From JAEUIZ01 sp046155605 (GTDB lineage Bacteria > Planctomycetota > Phycisphaerae > Phycisphaerales > UBA1924): a stretch of 64,000 bases of DNA. Below the pieces are notes generated by a model, which did not search any database, was not told the origin of the DNA, and worked only from the letters and a program-made list of their open reading frames with translations. This document shows positions 31,201 to 39,624 of the stretch, in pieces. A program made the position numbers and the translations under genes. Positions within the stretch are counted from its first letter, which is position 1. Every line of letters starts with the position of its first letter. The stretch is from positions 124,001 to 188,000 of the forward strand of contig JBJXFQ010000101.1 of assembly GCA_046155605.1 (NCBI GenBank). Reading direction: 5' to 3'.

Positions 31201-34200
31201 TCTCACTCCGGCGGTGACGTGCTCCAGGTCTCGACCCCCAACGGGTCAACCATCGGCGGCTATCTCATCGATCAGGATTTCCAGGTCGACGCGACTCGCC
31301 CCGACATCGGGATCTACGGCAACGCCGGCACGGGCGGCCTCTTCAATCTCGGCTCCAACTCCGACTATCGCTTCTTCGACGTCCCGCAGGTCGACCTTCT
31401 GAACCTCGAAAACGCGTTCATCCCGCTCATCCCAGGCGCGGCCCCCGTGCTCATCACCGACGACGGCGGCGGGCAGGTCAACATCCGCATCGTCGGCGGC
31501 GGGAGCACCGGCGGCCTCATCCGCGTGATCCCCGTCCGCGGCTCCCAGGGCGTCGTCATCGGACGCATCGAGGTCGATCTCAGTGGCGGCGCGCAACTCG
31601 AGATCAACGCTGTCGGCACACTCAACAACAACGATGTCATCTCCATCGGGCGGATCGAGATCACCGGCTCAACGGCGGCTTCCAGCATTGCCATCATCGG
31701 GAATACCCAGGTCGACGTCTGGCGCATCATCCAGACCGGCGGCACGGCGTTCAACCGAATCGACAACAACACGCCATTCGGCGACATCGTGTCGATCGAC
31801 GTCGCGGCGCTGAACAACCTGACCATCCGCACCGGCGACCTCGGGCGCACCCAGGTCTCCGCTGCGGGGCCGCAACTCCTCGGGCCGTTCCTCGGCGTGG
31901 GCGGTCAGGGCGGCGGCATGGCGGGCGATCCCATTCCGATCCCCGCAAACACCATGACGGGCTTCTGGAACGGCGGCCTGTATCGGCCCGCCAACAACTC
32001 CGTCGGCACCAACTCCTGGCTCGACGATGTCGGCTCGCCAGTCGATCCCTATCTCAACGGCATCATCGTGCGCACCGGCAACGTCGCCCTGGTCCAGGTC
32101 GGCGGTGCCATCGGCGATGTCATCGTTCCCGCCGGCAACCTGACCAACGTCGTCGCCAACTTCGACATGGAAACTCCCGTCGGTCGATTCGACGGCATCG
32201 TCGGCTCCATCTATGCCAACAACATCCAGCGCGTCGACATCGGCGACGGCCTGGCACCACGCGATCCCTCGCCCCTCTCGACAACCGGCATCTTCGCCAA
32301 CAACGACATCAATCTCGTCACCGGCACGCGAATCCCCGGCGCGAACATCCGCTCGACGATCCTTGCGGCCAACAACGTCATTGCGATTCCCACTCAGCAG
32401 TTCCCCGCCAACGGCATCAACCGCATCGAACTGCGCGAGGGCAGTTTCATCGATGCCTTCATAGGCTCGATGAACCTCGATCAGTTCTGGCAATCAACCT
32501 TCTCCGCCGACGCCGGGTTCTACGCGGGCGTGGTCAACCAGATCCGCGGCGACGCCGGGACCAACCTCTTCCGTTCGACCATCAGCGCCTTCGGCCTCAC
32601 CGACCTCACGCTTATGGACGGCTTCTACGACGCCTCGACGACCACCGTCGGCGGTAGCGTCACTCGCATCGAAGCCCAGGGCTTCCGCAACTCCACGCTC
32701 GGGGGCGGCGAACTCGAGTTCCGCAGCAACCAGATCCTCGTCGGCGGCGACGTCGGCACCCTCACCACCTCGACGATGATGGGCGATATCTCCGACATCG
32801 CCATCGACATTCTCGGCCGGCTCGGGGAGATCTCGGCACGCACGCTCGCACGCTCGACCGTTGAGGCCGACCTCGGCATCGACCGCATGATGCTCGAGCA
32901 GGACATCCGCGGCTCGACCGTGAACGCCGGCTTCATCACGATGCTCGACGTCAAGAACAGCGTGCGTTCGAGCGCGTTCTCGGTCTCGGGCCTCATCGAC
33001 ATGTTCACCGTCGGCAACGAGATCACGAACACCGACATCGCCGCCAACGGCCCCGACGGCCGCATCAACACCATCAAGGCCAAGAACCTCATCTCGGGCT
33101 CGATCTTCAGCGCCGGCCCGATCGACACCGTCGAGAGCACCGACGGCGACATCGTGATCACCGTCAACACCATCACCAACCAGCGCGGCATCGCGGGCGA
33201 TATCAACACGCTCAAGGCCGGCCGCGACCTCGACGTCAAGGGCTTCGTCCAGGGCAACGTCAAAGACCTCATCGCCGGCCGCAACTTCGGCAACCGCTTT
33301 GCTCAGGCGGTCCTCACGATCCGCGGCGACCTCACGGGCGAGGTCGATGTTTCCAACGGCCAGTTGTACAACGACATCCGCGTCGGGAGCACGTTCTCGG
33401 CGGCCGTCACGATCGGTTCGGCCGTCAACAAGCCGGGCAACTCCGCGCTCGGCCGCGGCTCGCTCATCGCCTATGGCCGGATCGCCGACGTCACCATCGA
33501 GGGCGACTTCGGCGGGGACATCATCAGTTACACAGGCGGGATCGGCGTCGTCACCATCAACAACGGCTCCCTTCTCGCCTCCTCCCTGATCGCGGCGTAT
33601 GACGGCAACCTCAACAACATCGTCATCAATAACGGGCACCTCTTCGGAGCCGTCCACGCCGACTACATCCTCTTCTCCATCCGCCTCAACGGCTCGAACG
33701 ACGGCGTCTTCGGCGACATCGGCGTCAACCCCGATCTCAATCAGGGCGTCTCGGCCGATGCCAATCGCAATCAGTTGCCGCCCGGTGTGATCGCCAACAC
33801 GACCATCCAGGGGCCGCGGATCACCGCCGGGTTCAACATCGGACGCATCGTGCTCACCAATGGCTCGATCTTCGAGTCCTTCATCTACGCCGGTCGCGCC
33901 ATCGGCACCATCGACGTCGTCGGCGACATCCGCAACGACAACCAGACCACGGGCACGGGCACCGTGATCGCCGCGGGCTCTTCCATCTTTACCGTCCGCG
34001 CGTCGGGCAACATCGCCGACACGCTCGTGCTCGCCGGCATCCTGTCGTTCGGCGACGACCTCTCTCCCGGCGGCACCGATCCGGCCGACGCCGACACCGT
34101 TCAGTCCGGCCGCATCACCACCGTCCGCGCCGATGGCTCGATGTCGCGTGTCCGCGTCTCGGCGGGCATGACTCCCGGTGCGGACAACGTCTATGGCACC

Positions 34201-37200
34201 GGCGACGAGCGCGTCGCGCTGGGAATCTCCTACATCCGCGAGGTGACCGCGGGCGGCAGCGTCATCGACACCGCAGCCTTCGCCGACTCTCCGACGCTGA
34301 CGACTTCCGTCGGCGTCATGAAGTTCGGCACGAACTTCCCGCTCGCCGATACCGACCTCAACAGCGGTGCTGCCGTTGGCACGCAACTCACCGAGGGCTT
34401 CGTGTTCAACTTCACGCACAACGGCGTGAGCGGCAACATCGTCTACACAGGCCCCGGCACCGTCTATTGGGACGCCGCGGCGGGCAAGGTCCGACTCGTC
34501 AACACCAAACTCACCACCACGCTCACCGTCAACGCTCCCGCAACCCTTACCAACTTCGACATCTCCACCAACGACGACGCGTCCATGGGCCAGATCACAG
34601 TCAACGCCAATCTCGCCGGCGATTCCGACATCGCCGTCGATGCCTACGGCTCAGGGCTCAACATCGGCTCCTACGACGGCACGGGCACGATCAAGTTCGG
34701 CATGAACGTGCGCTCGATCGTCACGGGCAACTTCCGCGGCGGAACGATCCAAGCCGCCTTCTGGGCACGCTCCATCTTCATCGGCGGCAACTTCGAGCAG
34801 GGCGCAACGATGAACCTGCTCGCGGGCGAGACGATCGGCGTCGGCGGCAACCTCTCCTCCCTCGTCAACGTTGAGCGCGACCTCTCGAACCTCAACGTCA
34901 CCGGTGCCATGTCCCGCGGCCGCTTCCGCACGGGTGCCTCGCTCGGCAACTTCACCGCCGGCTCGGTCAGCGAGTCACGGTTCTCGGTCACTGACACGCT
35001 GGGCGGCGTCACGATCAACGGATCGGTCCTCGACACCAGCATCCAGGTCGGCGGTGACCTCGGCTCCGACGCACAGCCGGGCGGCACGGGCCTCAACGCG
35101 GATCGCGTCACCAGCGGCTTCGTCGGCGACGTGACCATCACCGGCGACTTCCTCGAGTCCGACCTCGTCGCCGGCAGCCTCCGCGGGCCCGACGGGTTCT
35201 TCGGCACGGCCGATGACGCCGTCGCCGCCGGCCGCTCCACGCTCGGCGATGTCACGATCGACGGTTCACAGGTCGGCTCGACGCTTGCTTCCGAGACCTT
35301 CGCCATCTCCGCTACCGGTGCGATCGGCCAAGTCTCCATCGGCGGCAACGGCGCACAGAGCCAGGGCAACTTCGAGTTCGGCCAGATCGACACCAACGTG
35401 CTGCCGATCCAGGTTGTGGACCTCATCGCCGGCCCAGAAGCCGGCATCTGGATCGCCACCCTCTTCTTCAACCAGTCCATCGACGAGAGCACCATCGCCG
35501 CCGCGCTCACGATTTCCGAGGTACGGAACAACGGCCTCACGTTCGTTCCGCTCGTCCAGGGCACCGACTACATCGTCGAGGGCTTCAACGCGGCCGACAA
35601 CTCCGTCCGCATCAGTTTCTCACGCACCGTCACCGACCGTGATCTCCTCCCCGCGAGCGGGCAGACCCCGCCCGCGACCCAGCCCGGAACCCAAGATCCG
35701 GCGCTCCCCGGCCCCGGCGTCTTCCGCTTCATCTTTGACGCTAACGTCCTTCGCGCCTCGACCTCCGACGCGCGGCTCGACGGCAACAGCGACGGCTTCG
35801 CGCGGCCCAACGAGAACTACTCCCAGGATGCCGTCATCGGCGACGCGGGCGACAAGTACACCGCCGAGGTCAATCACCTCTTCGACACGCTCGGCAATCC
35901 GTCCTATCGCGTCGACTACTACGCGCCGGCCGACCTCGACCTCGTGCTCGACGGCAACGCCACGCCCGATGGCCTCCCGGATGTCAATCGTCCGTACACC
36001 ATCCGCGGCGTCGTGGGCGATCACCAGGACAACGACATCAACTTCTTCGGCGTCGCCGGCGATGCCGACATCTACAAGATCACGCTCCAGGCCGGGCAGA
36101 TCCTCCGACTCGGCGCGATGCAGGGCTCGGCCCTCTTCGCCGGGGCGGGCCTCTTCCAGTTCGGTGCCTTCGCCGCTCCATTCCTCTACAACGGCAACGG
36201 CCAGATTCAAGGCGGCACCACCGGCGACACGTTCCAACTTCCTGTCGATGCCCCGGACAACGTGGACTTCACTCAGGCCAAGAACTTCCTTGTCAAGACC
36301 ACAGGCACATACTTCATCGTGGTCGCCAACGACTCGGACTTCGAGACCCCGGGTGCCGTCCCACAGGTCGAGATCACCTCGGGCAACACCGGCGACTATC
36401 GCTTCACGGTCGAGGTTTTCGACGACGGGGACTCGGGCTTCTCCGCCGGCACAATCTCCGGCAACGGCACCAACGTCGTCAACGCTCCGGCTCCGATCGT
36501 CTTTGCCGGACCCAACGGCGTCTTCCAGGACCCCTCCGACCCGACGTACGACGACCTCTCGTCGATCACCATCGGTGAGTTCATCTTCACCATCGACGAC
36601 ACCAAGACCACCGTCGTCGGCGGCAACGGCAACGGCATCTTCTCCACCCGCTCCGGCTCGCTGATCCAGTCCACCATCGAGTCGGCCATCGGCCCCATCG
36701 GCCGCTCGGGCCAGCCGGGCGACCTCGCCGCCGACGTCGATATCTACCACCTCAACAACCGCCAGTCGATCCCGACCGGCACGCCCATCACCATCACCGT
36801 CAAACTCGCCGAACTCGGCTCCGACCTCGGCAGCGTCTCGCAGGACTCGTTCACCGACTTCACTGGCTCCGTGCAGTTCGCGCTCTTCGACACGACCAAC
36901 TCCACGGGCATCGACGACGGCATCCTCGTCTTCTCGCCCAAGGAGTTCCGCCCGATCGCCGGCAACCCCAACACCACGCTCGCCTCCGACTCACAAACCA
37001 CCTATGGCTTCGATGCCAACGGCGACTTCTTCATCACCTTCCTCGCGCCGGGCCAGATCGGCGGCTCCGGCGATGCGTCCTATGCCGTCTACCTCCAGGG
37101 TGCGTTCAACACCGATTACGTCATCCAGGTGACACAGGGCGATTCCGTTACTGGCGCGCTCACCCAGTCCAACCAGAACTTCTTCATCGAGACTCGCGGC

Positions 37201-37875
37201 GGCAAGGTCAACTGGCTCGAACTCGGCGGCCTGACCACCAACCTCGATGCCTTCACCTCCGGCGTGCTCGGGTTTACAGGAAGCATCGGCGGGCAGCCCG
37301 TTGACCAGTACATCCTCACCCGTGCCGTCGCGGCACTCAACCAGATCTTTGTTGCCAACGGCCTGAACGTCCGCTTCTCCACCGATCCCAACGAGTTCGA
37401 GTTCCAGGATCACTCGACCATCTACCTCACCGCGACCAACGATCCAAAGACCGTCTTCAACGCCGGCAACCTCGGCTACAGCCAACGCTCCGACCCCTTC
37501 AACACCGACAAGAACGACGAGGCCGTGGTCTTCGCTCCCTCGCTCTCGACGCTCACCTACGTCCCCAGCATCCCCGACGCCGATCGCCTGGCGCTCTCGA
37601 TCGCCGCTGCCATCGGTCGCCGCGCGGGCGAACTCATGGGCCTTCGCATCACCTCCACGTCGTCGATCTTCGACAACCCCATCGACATCATGTCCTCCAA
37701 CTCCGTCAACAACGTCCCCAGTACAACGGGCGGCCAGGTCTACGCCTATCCGAACGTCTCCCAGTTCAGTTCGGCCCGTGCCCTCAACGATGCTTCCGCT
37801 CGCATTGTCGACACCAACTTCTTCCTGGGCCGCCAGGACGCCTTCGGCCTGCTTGACAAGTTCCTCACGCCCTGA
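28231..37875 (+). CDS. giant exported surface protein (LEPR-xLL motif, beta-helix-like repeats, PPC-like domains, protease-like C-terminus)
   Basis: A 3214-residue protein. Residues 41-51, FEALEARQLLF, after a basic leader, match the planctomycete LEPR-xLL type N-terminus of very large exported proteins. Residues of about 667-806 and 2590-2730 look like pre-peptidase C-terminal (PPC) beta domains (DVYGFAADG ... AGAYYLVVQTT; DIYKITLQAG ... GTYFIVVAND). Residues of about 830-2380 are degenerate Gly/Asn/Asp/Ser/Thr repeats (VGGDLGTI, ITVGGSIAFLDI, VTINGSVLDTS) expected to form parallel beta helices. The end, from about 3037, resembles planctomycete zinc proteases, but HExGHxxGxxH is replaced by RRAGELMGLRI (3130-3140). 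ATG 28231 follows AGGAG. It probably acts at the cell surface; a binding or structural role is inference. Confidence 0.88.
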   Translation: MIWSRRSNRPQGSSRWSIRRKMASAVGALARRAGRAEESSFEALEARQLLFVLEVPPDPSGFGTVATTFGYVLPYLIPTTQIQNQQGTPVLEDFNEADPLPTPVPQGGTPVADGYIFNGSNFRIDYLTQTSNTPDDPALPFPGPYFAVTPPRLRPTAGGQGQENELFITLGERQYIDLHISVSNVGQGANIFIGVQNLRFDTSVFLGLTGTTAQLISAGSGAGVPTVIETFSGTALDALATGALPNLTYNFQATSGARFDTIRLFRGPGVASGGFKIDNVATTAPGGQFGQYTDSRVRGVSVVFSAPSGTQIEFLDLYGRQMIETIALGIPQNATYPVAIVDPEDDGVPNYNDGIGRINIRGVDDATALELMKSASLTIFGGDVESGQPTPEAEFSEGGFNFLLGGSVLGSFDEFESVGFGYQITIPPGGGQPRVTGLPPGAGSVVIGSPFVRNNSTTATYNAAGSAIIGLSVTSGFTIADQGIFIQGTAHPLGDPDPNPSLRVPFSSVNIHGIVFGSSVFSSSVDRINIGSMMGSVAVAGDLGQAIFSGDAGLWMDDDGTPIVRTGGQLSVGRTLGEFATGGRNLMNVTVLGDVNNPVTRPARDVLRHIENEAVIPFLAGTQPTVEDVIKANLARNGQIQFDKFLAGFGQQFTSFGQTPFFGSSSYRNDTVLSAEWIGSGASEVLIFGALGDPGDGLISPLDTLRDPSDVYGFAADGRTDIVVQFDTAFTGGFGFNIRLVDQSGRTVAANQVPDFGDPRQRSLISTLQFKYRPEVAGAYYLVVQTTASGAADYLLKVSGMAPTTFGSYRTAAGSGRNTTGFSNTISVLAGSMGAMRVGTGFINGGGQDTDPAAVMNIGGNGTIDDTADEYMAIRGMTVSVFGSLYAITAGSDIQDVAIGTPFRVNVGGDLGTITTGLSGIVGTGPTQGDFRDTILTVGGSIAFLDIRGALGIDQDAVGDVKPSDPPQTVVIRTGQDPTRRGDIGMIRVGSHSGGDVLQVSTPNGSTIGGYLIDQDFQVDATRPDIGIYGNAGTGGLFNLGSNSDYRFFDVPQVDLLNLENAFIPLIPGAAPVLITDDGGGQVNIRIVGGGSTGGLIRVIPVRGSQGVVIGRIEVDLSGGAQLEINAVGTLNNNDVISIGRIEITGSTAASSIAIIGNTQVDVWRIIQTGGTAFNRIDNNTPFGDIVSIDVAALNNLTIRTGDLGRTQVSAAGPQLLGPFLGVGGQGGGMAGDPIPIPANTMTGFWNGGLYRPANNSVGTNSWLDDVGSPVDPYLNGIIVRTGNVALVQVGGAIGDVIVPAGNLTNVVANFDMETPVGRFDGIVGSIYANNIQRVDIGDGLAPRDPSPLSTTGIFANNDINLVTGTRIPGANIRSTILAANNVIAIPTQQFPANGINRIELREGSFIDAFIGSMNLDQFWQSTFSADAGFYAGVVNQIRGDAGTNLFRSTISAFGLTDLTLMDGFYDASTTTVGGSVTRIEAQGFRNSTLGGGELEFRSNQILVGGDVGTLTTSTMMGDISDIAIDILGRLGEISARTLARSTVEADLGIDRMMLEQDIRGSTVNAGFITMLDVKNSVRSSAFSVSGLIDMFTVGNEITNTDIAANGPDGRINTIKAKNLISGSIFSAGPIDTVESTDGDIVITVNTITNQRGIAGDINTLKAGRDLDVKGFVQGNVKDLIAGRNFGNRFAQAVLTIRGDLTGEVDVSNGQLYNDIRVGSTFSAAVTIGSAVNKPGNSALGRGSLIAYGRIADVTIEGDFGGDIISYTGGIGVVTINNGSLLASSLIAAYDGNLNNIVINNGHLFGAVHADYILFSIRLNGSNDGVFGDIGVNPDLNQGVSADANRNQLPPGVIANTTIQGPRITAGFNIGRIVLTNGSIFESFIYAGRAIGTIDVVGDIRNDNQTTGTGTVIAAGSSIFTVRASGNIADTLVLAGILSFGDDLSPGGTDPADADTVQSGRITTVRADGSMSRVRVSAGMTPGADNVYGTGDERVALGISYIREVTAGGSVIDTAAFADSPTLTTSVGVMKFGTNFPLADTDLNSGAAVGTQLTEGFVFNFTHNGVSGNIVYTGPGTVYWDAAAGKVRLVNTKLTTTLTVNAPATLTNFDISTNDDASMGQITVNANLAGDSDIAVDAYGSGLNIGSYDGTGTIKFGMNVRSIVTGNFRGGTIQAAFWARSIFIGGNFEQGATMNLLAGETIGVGGNLSSLVNVERDLSNLNVTGAMSRGRFRTGASLGNFTAGSVSESRFSVTDTLGGVTINGSVLDTSIQVGGDLGSDAQPGGTGLNADRVTSGFVGDVTITGDFLESDLVAGSLRGPDGFFGTADDAVAAGRSTLGDVTIDGSQVGSTLASETFAISATGAIGQVSIGGNGAQSQGNFEFGQIDTNVLPIQVVDLIAGPEAGIWIATLFFNQSIDESTIAAALTISEVRNNGLTFVPLVQGTDYIVEGFNAADNSVRISFSRTVTDRDLLPASGQTPPATQPGTQDPALPGPGVFRFIFDANVLRASTSDARLDGNSDGFARPNENYSQDAVIGDAGDKYTAEVNHLFDTLGNPSYRVDYYAPADLDLVLDGNATPDGLPDVNRPYTIRGVVGDHQDNDINFFGVAGDADIYKITLQAGQILRLGAMQGSALFAGAGLFQFGAFAAPFLYNGNGQIQGGTTGDTFQLPVDAPDNVDFTQAKNFLVKTTGTYFIVVANDSDFETPGAVPQVEITSGNTGDYRFTVEVFDDGDSGFSAGTISGNGTNVVNAPAPIVFAGPNGVFQDPSDPTYDDLSSITIGEFIFTIDDTKTTVVGGNGNGIFSTRSGSLIQSTIESAIGPIGRSGQPGDLAADVDIYHLNNRQSIPTGTPITITVKLAELGSDLGSVSQDSFTDFTGSVQFALFDTTNSTGIDDGILVFSPKEFRPIAGNPNTTLASDSQTTYGFDANGDFFITFLAPGQIGGSGDASYAVYLQGAFNTDYVIQVTQGDSVTGALTQSNQNFFIETRGGKVNWLELGGLTTNLDAFTSGVLGFTGSIGGQPVDQYILTRAVAALNQIFVANGLNVRFSTDPNEFEFQDHSTIYLTATNDPKTVFNAGNLGYSQRSDPFNTDKNDEAVVFAPSLSTLTYVPSIPDADRLALSIAAAIGRRAGELMGLRITSTSSIFDNPIDIMSSNSVNNVPSTTGGQVYAYPNVSQFSSARALNDASARIVDTNFFLGRQDAFGLLDKFLTP

Positions 37876-37903
37876 CCCGTCGCCGCTTCCCACGCTTCAC
37901 ACC

Positions 37904-37933
37904 AAGCCGGCCCGTGCCGGCTTGTTTGTTTTT
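37904..37933 (+). terminator. Rho-independent terminator after the giant gene
   Basis: AAGCCGGC (37904-37911), a four-base loop CCGT, then GCCGGCTT (37916-37923), followed by GTTTGTTTTT. The eight-base stem is perfect. It separates the giant gene from the epimerase gene. Confidence 0.9.
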
Positions 37934-37968
37934 CCCGGCGCTCGAGTCTCGGATACCATTGCCCCGGC

Positions 37969-39000
37969 ATGAGACTCCCCGTTGATGCCGTTGATCGCTT
38001 GCGCGGGCTCTATGACAAGGCCCCGGTCTGCATCACCGGCGGAGCCGGCTTCATCGGAGGACATCTTGCCGACGCCTTGCTCTCGCTCGGTGCCTCGATC
38101 GTCGTCATCGACGATCTGTCATCATCAACCCTCGACCACCTGGCGGAGTTGATCGAACTCGAGCCCGATCGCGTCCGCTTCGTACACGGCTCAATTCTGG
38201 ACGATGCCGCGGTCGCCGACGCCGTGGACGGCGCGCGCATCGTCTTCCACCTCGCCGCCATGGGCTCGGTCCCGCGCTCCATCGCCGAGCCCCAGCGGAC
38301 GTGGTCCGTCAACGCGACCGGCACCGTGCGGCTTCTCGAAGCGGCCCGGCGGCAATGGGCGGGCGGTCCACCCAACGCGAGGTTCGTGCTCGCCGCATCT
38401 TCGTCCGCCTATGGCGATGACACGACGCTTCCGAAGCACGAGGGGCTGTATCCGCGGCCGCTCTCGCCCTATGCGGCCTCCAAACTCGCGGCCGAGCACG
38501 CCGTCACGGCCTGGTCTCGCGCCTACAAAATCTCGGGCGTGAACCTGCGATACTTCAACGTCTTCGGCCCGCGTCAGCCCGCCGACTCCCAGTACGCCGC
38601 GGTCATTCCCGCCTTCGCCAAGCGATTGCTCGCCGGACAGCCGCCGCTCATCCATGGCGACGGCACGCAATCGCGCGATTTCACATCGGTCGCCAATGCG
38701 GTGCTGGCAACGCTTCAGGCGGGCGTGGCGGCACCGCCGCTGGCGGGCGAGGTGCTCAACGTCGGGGCTGGCCGCGGCACCACACTCCTCGAACTCGCAG
38801 GCATGCTCGCGCATCGGTGCGGCGCGCCGGGACTCCAACCCATGTTTGGCCCGCCTCGCCCCGGTGATGTCCCGCATTCGCTCGCCGACATCTCGCGCGC
38901 ACGCCAACTCATCGGCTACACCCCCTTCGCCACTCTTGAAGCAGGCCTCGATGAGACCGTGGCCTGGTTCAAGAAGTCGCTGACCGCGACGGGCGCGTAA
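37969..39000 (+). CDS. NAD-dependent sugar-nucleotide epimerase (extended SDR, UDP-GlcNAc/glucose 4-epimerase-like)
   Basis: A 343-residue extended short-chain dehydrogenase acting on a nucleotide sugar. It shows the NAD motif CITGGAGFIGGHLADAL, the acidic VVIDDLS, the strand VFHLAAMGSVPRS, the catalytic Ser in LAASSSAYGD and the YxxxK pair in YAASKLAAEH, plus the substrate region LRYFNVFGPRQPADSQYAAVIP. The pattern fits UDP-glucose or UDP-GlcNAc 4-epimerases (GalE/WbpP type) used for surface polysaccharides or LPS. Which substrate is used cannot be decided by eye. It is followed eight bases later by a small gene, probably in one operon. Confidence 0.88.
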   Translation: MRLPVDAVDRLRGLYDKAPVCITGGAGFIGGHLADALLSLGASIVVIDDLSSSTLDHLAELIELEPDRVRFVHGSILDDAAVADAVDGARIVFHLAAMGSVPRSIAEPQRTWSVNATGTVRLLEAARRQWAGGPPNARFVLAASSSAYGDDTTLPKHEGLYPRPLSPYAASKLAAEHAVTAWSRAYKISGVNLRYFNVFGPRQPADSQYAAVIPAFAKRLLAGQPPLIHGDGTQSRDFTSVANAVLATLQAGVAAPPLAGEVLNVGAGRGTTLLELAGMLAHRCGAPGLQPMFGPPRPGDVPHSLADISRARQLIGYTPFATLEAGLDETVAWFKKSLTATGA

Positions 39001-39008
39001 GAGGCCGA

Positions 39009-39212
39009 ATGTCAAGACTGTGTGAAATCCTCGGCGGCCTCTGGCAGTTGGCTCGCCTTGCCGCGATCTCACGCTTCCGCCTCCGCGGGCCGTATTGGTC
39101 CTGGCGGATGCACACCGCATTCGGCCGCGGGCTTCCGGCCTCGCGTGGCGCGCTCGTGCGTTCAATCCTCGACTATGGGCGCTGGGTCCACAGGATGCGC
39201 CGCGACGCCTGA
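39009..39212 (+). CDS. small basic protein of unknown function
   Basis: A 67-residue protein rich in Arg, Trp and Leu (ILGGLWQLARLAAISRFRLR, then YWSWRMHTAFGRG). It has one amphipathic helix at the start and no signal peptide or cysteine-rich motif. The spacing of eight bases after the epimerase stop and the lack of long internal gaps favour a real gene in the same operon. I recall similar small proteins in Phycisphaerae but did not check. No function is proposed. Confidence 0.65.
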   Translation: MSRLCEILGGLWQLARLAAISRFRLRGPYWSWRMHTAFGRGLPASRGALVRSILDYGRWVHRMRRDA

Positions 39213-39313
39213 TAGGCCTTTTTTTGCCGTGCTCCTCGCCTCTTTCGCGCGCGGCGGGCGAGCATCGCCGTTACACTTGCAGCGTCCACGCGATCAAGAA
39301 ACGGAGACCCGCC

Positions 39314-39622
39314 GTGTCCGACGTTCCTGCTTCCCAGACGCCTCGTTCGTTCATCATCGGCCTGGTCATCGGGCTCGTGGTCGGCCTCCCCGCCGGCGCC
39401 TACCTCGGCGGTGTCCTGGGCGGCGGGACCATCAAGACGCCGCAGCCCCGATCCAGCGCCGCCGCGCCCACCGGCCCGCGCGATGAAACCCCGCCGCCGA
39501 TTCCCGAAGAGCCCAAGCCCGAGGAGTCGCCAACCCAGCCAAGCGGTACGACCGGTCCGACCGGCACAACCGGGCCAACCGGCGGCACGGGCAGCCCGCC
39601 ACCAACCGGTACGCCGAAATAG
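39314..39622 (+). CDS. single-span membrane protein with Pro/Thr/Gly-rich tail
   Basis: A 102-residue protein: a short polar start (MSDVPASQTPRS), one membrane helix (FIIGLVIGLVVGLPAGAYLGGVLGG) and a disordered external or cytoplasmic tail rich in Pro, Thr and Gly, including collagen-like GPTGTTGPTGGTG triplets. GTG 39314 is used as start because GGAG precedes it; the frame is open upstream to 39095. It ends two bases before the uracil-DNA glycosylase gene and is likely co-translated with it. It may act as a small anchor or linker; nothing specific is known. Confidence 0.7.
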   Translation: MSDVPASQTPRSFIIGLVIGLVVGLPAGAYLGGVLGGGTIKTPQPRSSAAAPTGPRDETPPPIPEEPKPEESPTQPSGTTGPTGTTGPTGGTGSPPPTGTPK

Positions 39623-39624
39623 AC

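Noticed and set aside
32494..34419. 641-residue antisense frame within the giant gene
   Set aside because: Asp/Val/Gly/Ala-rich shadow of the repeat region; no start signal.
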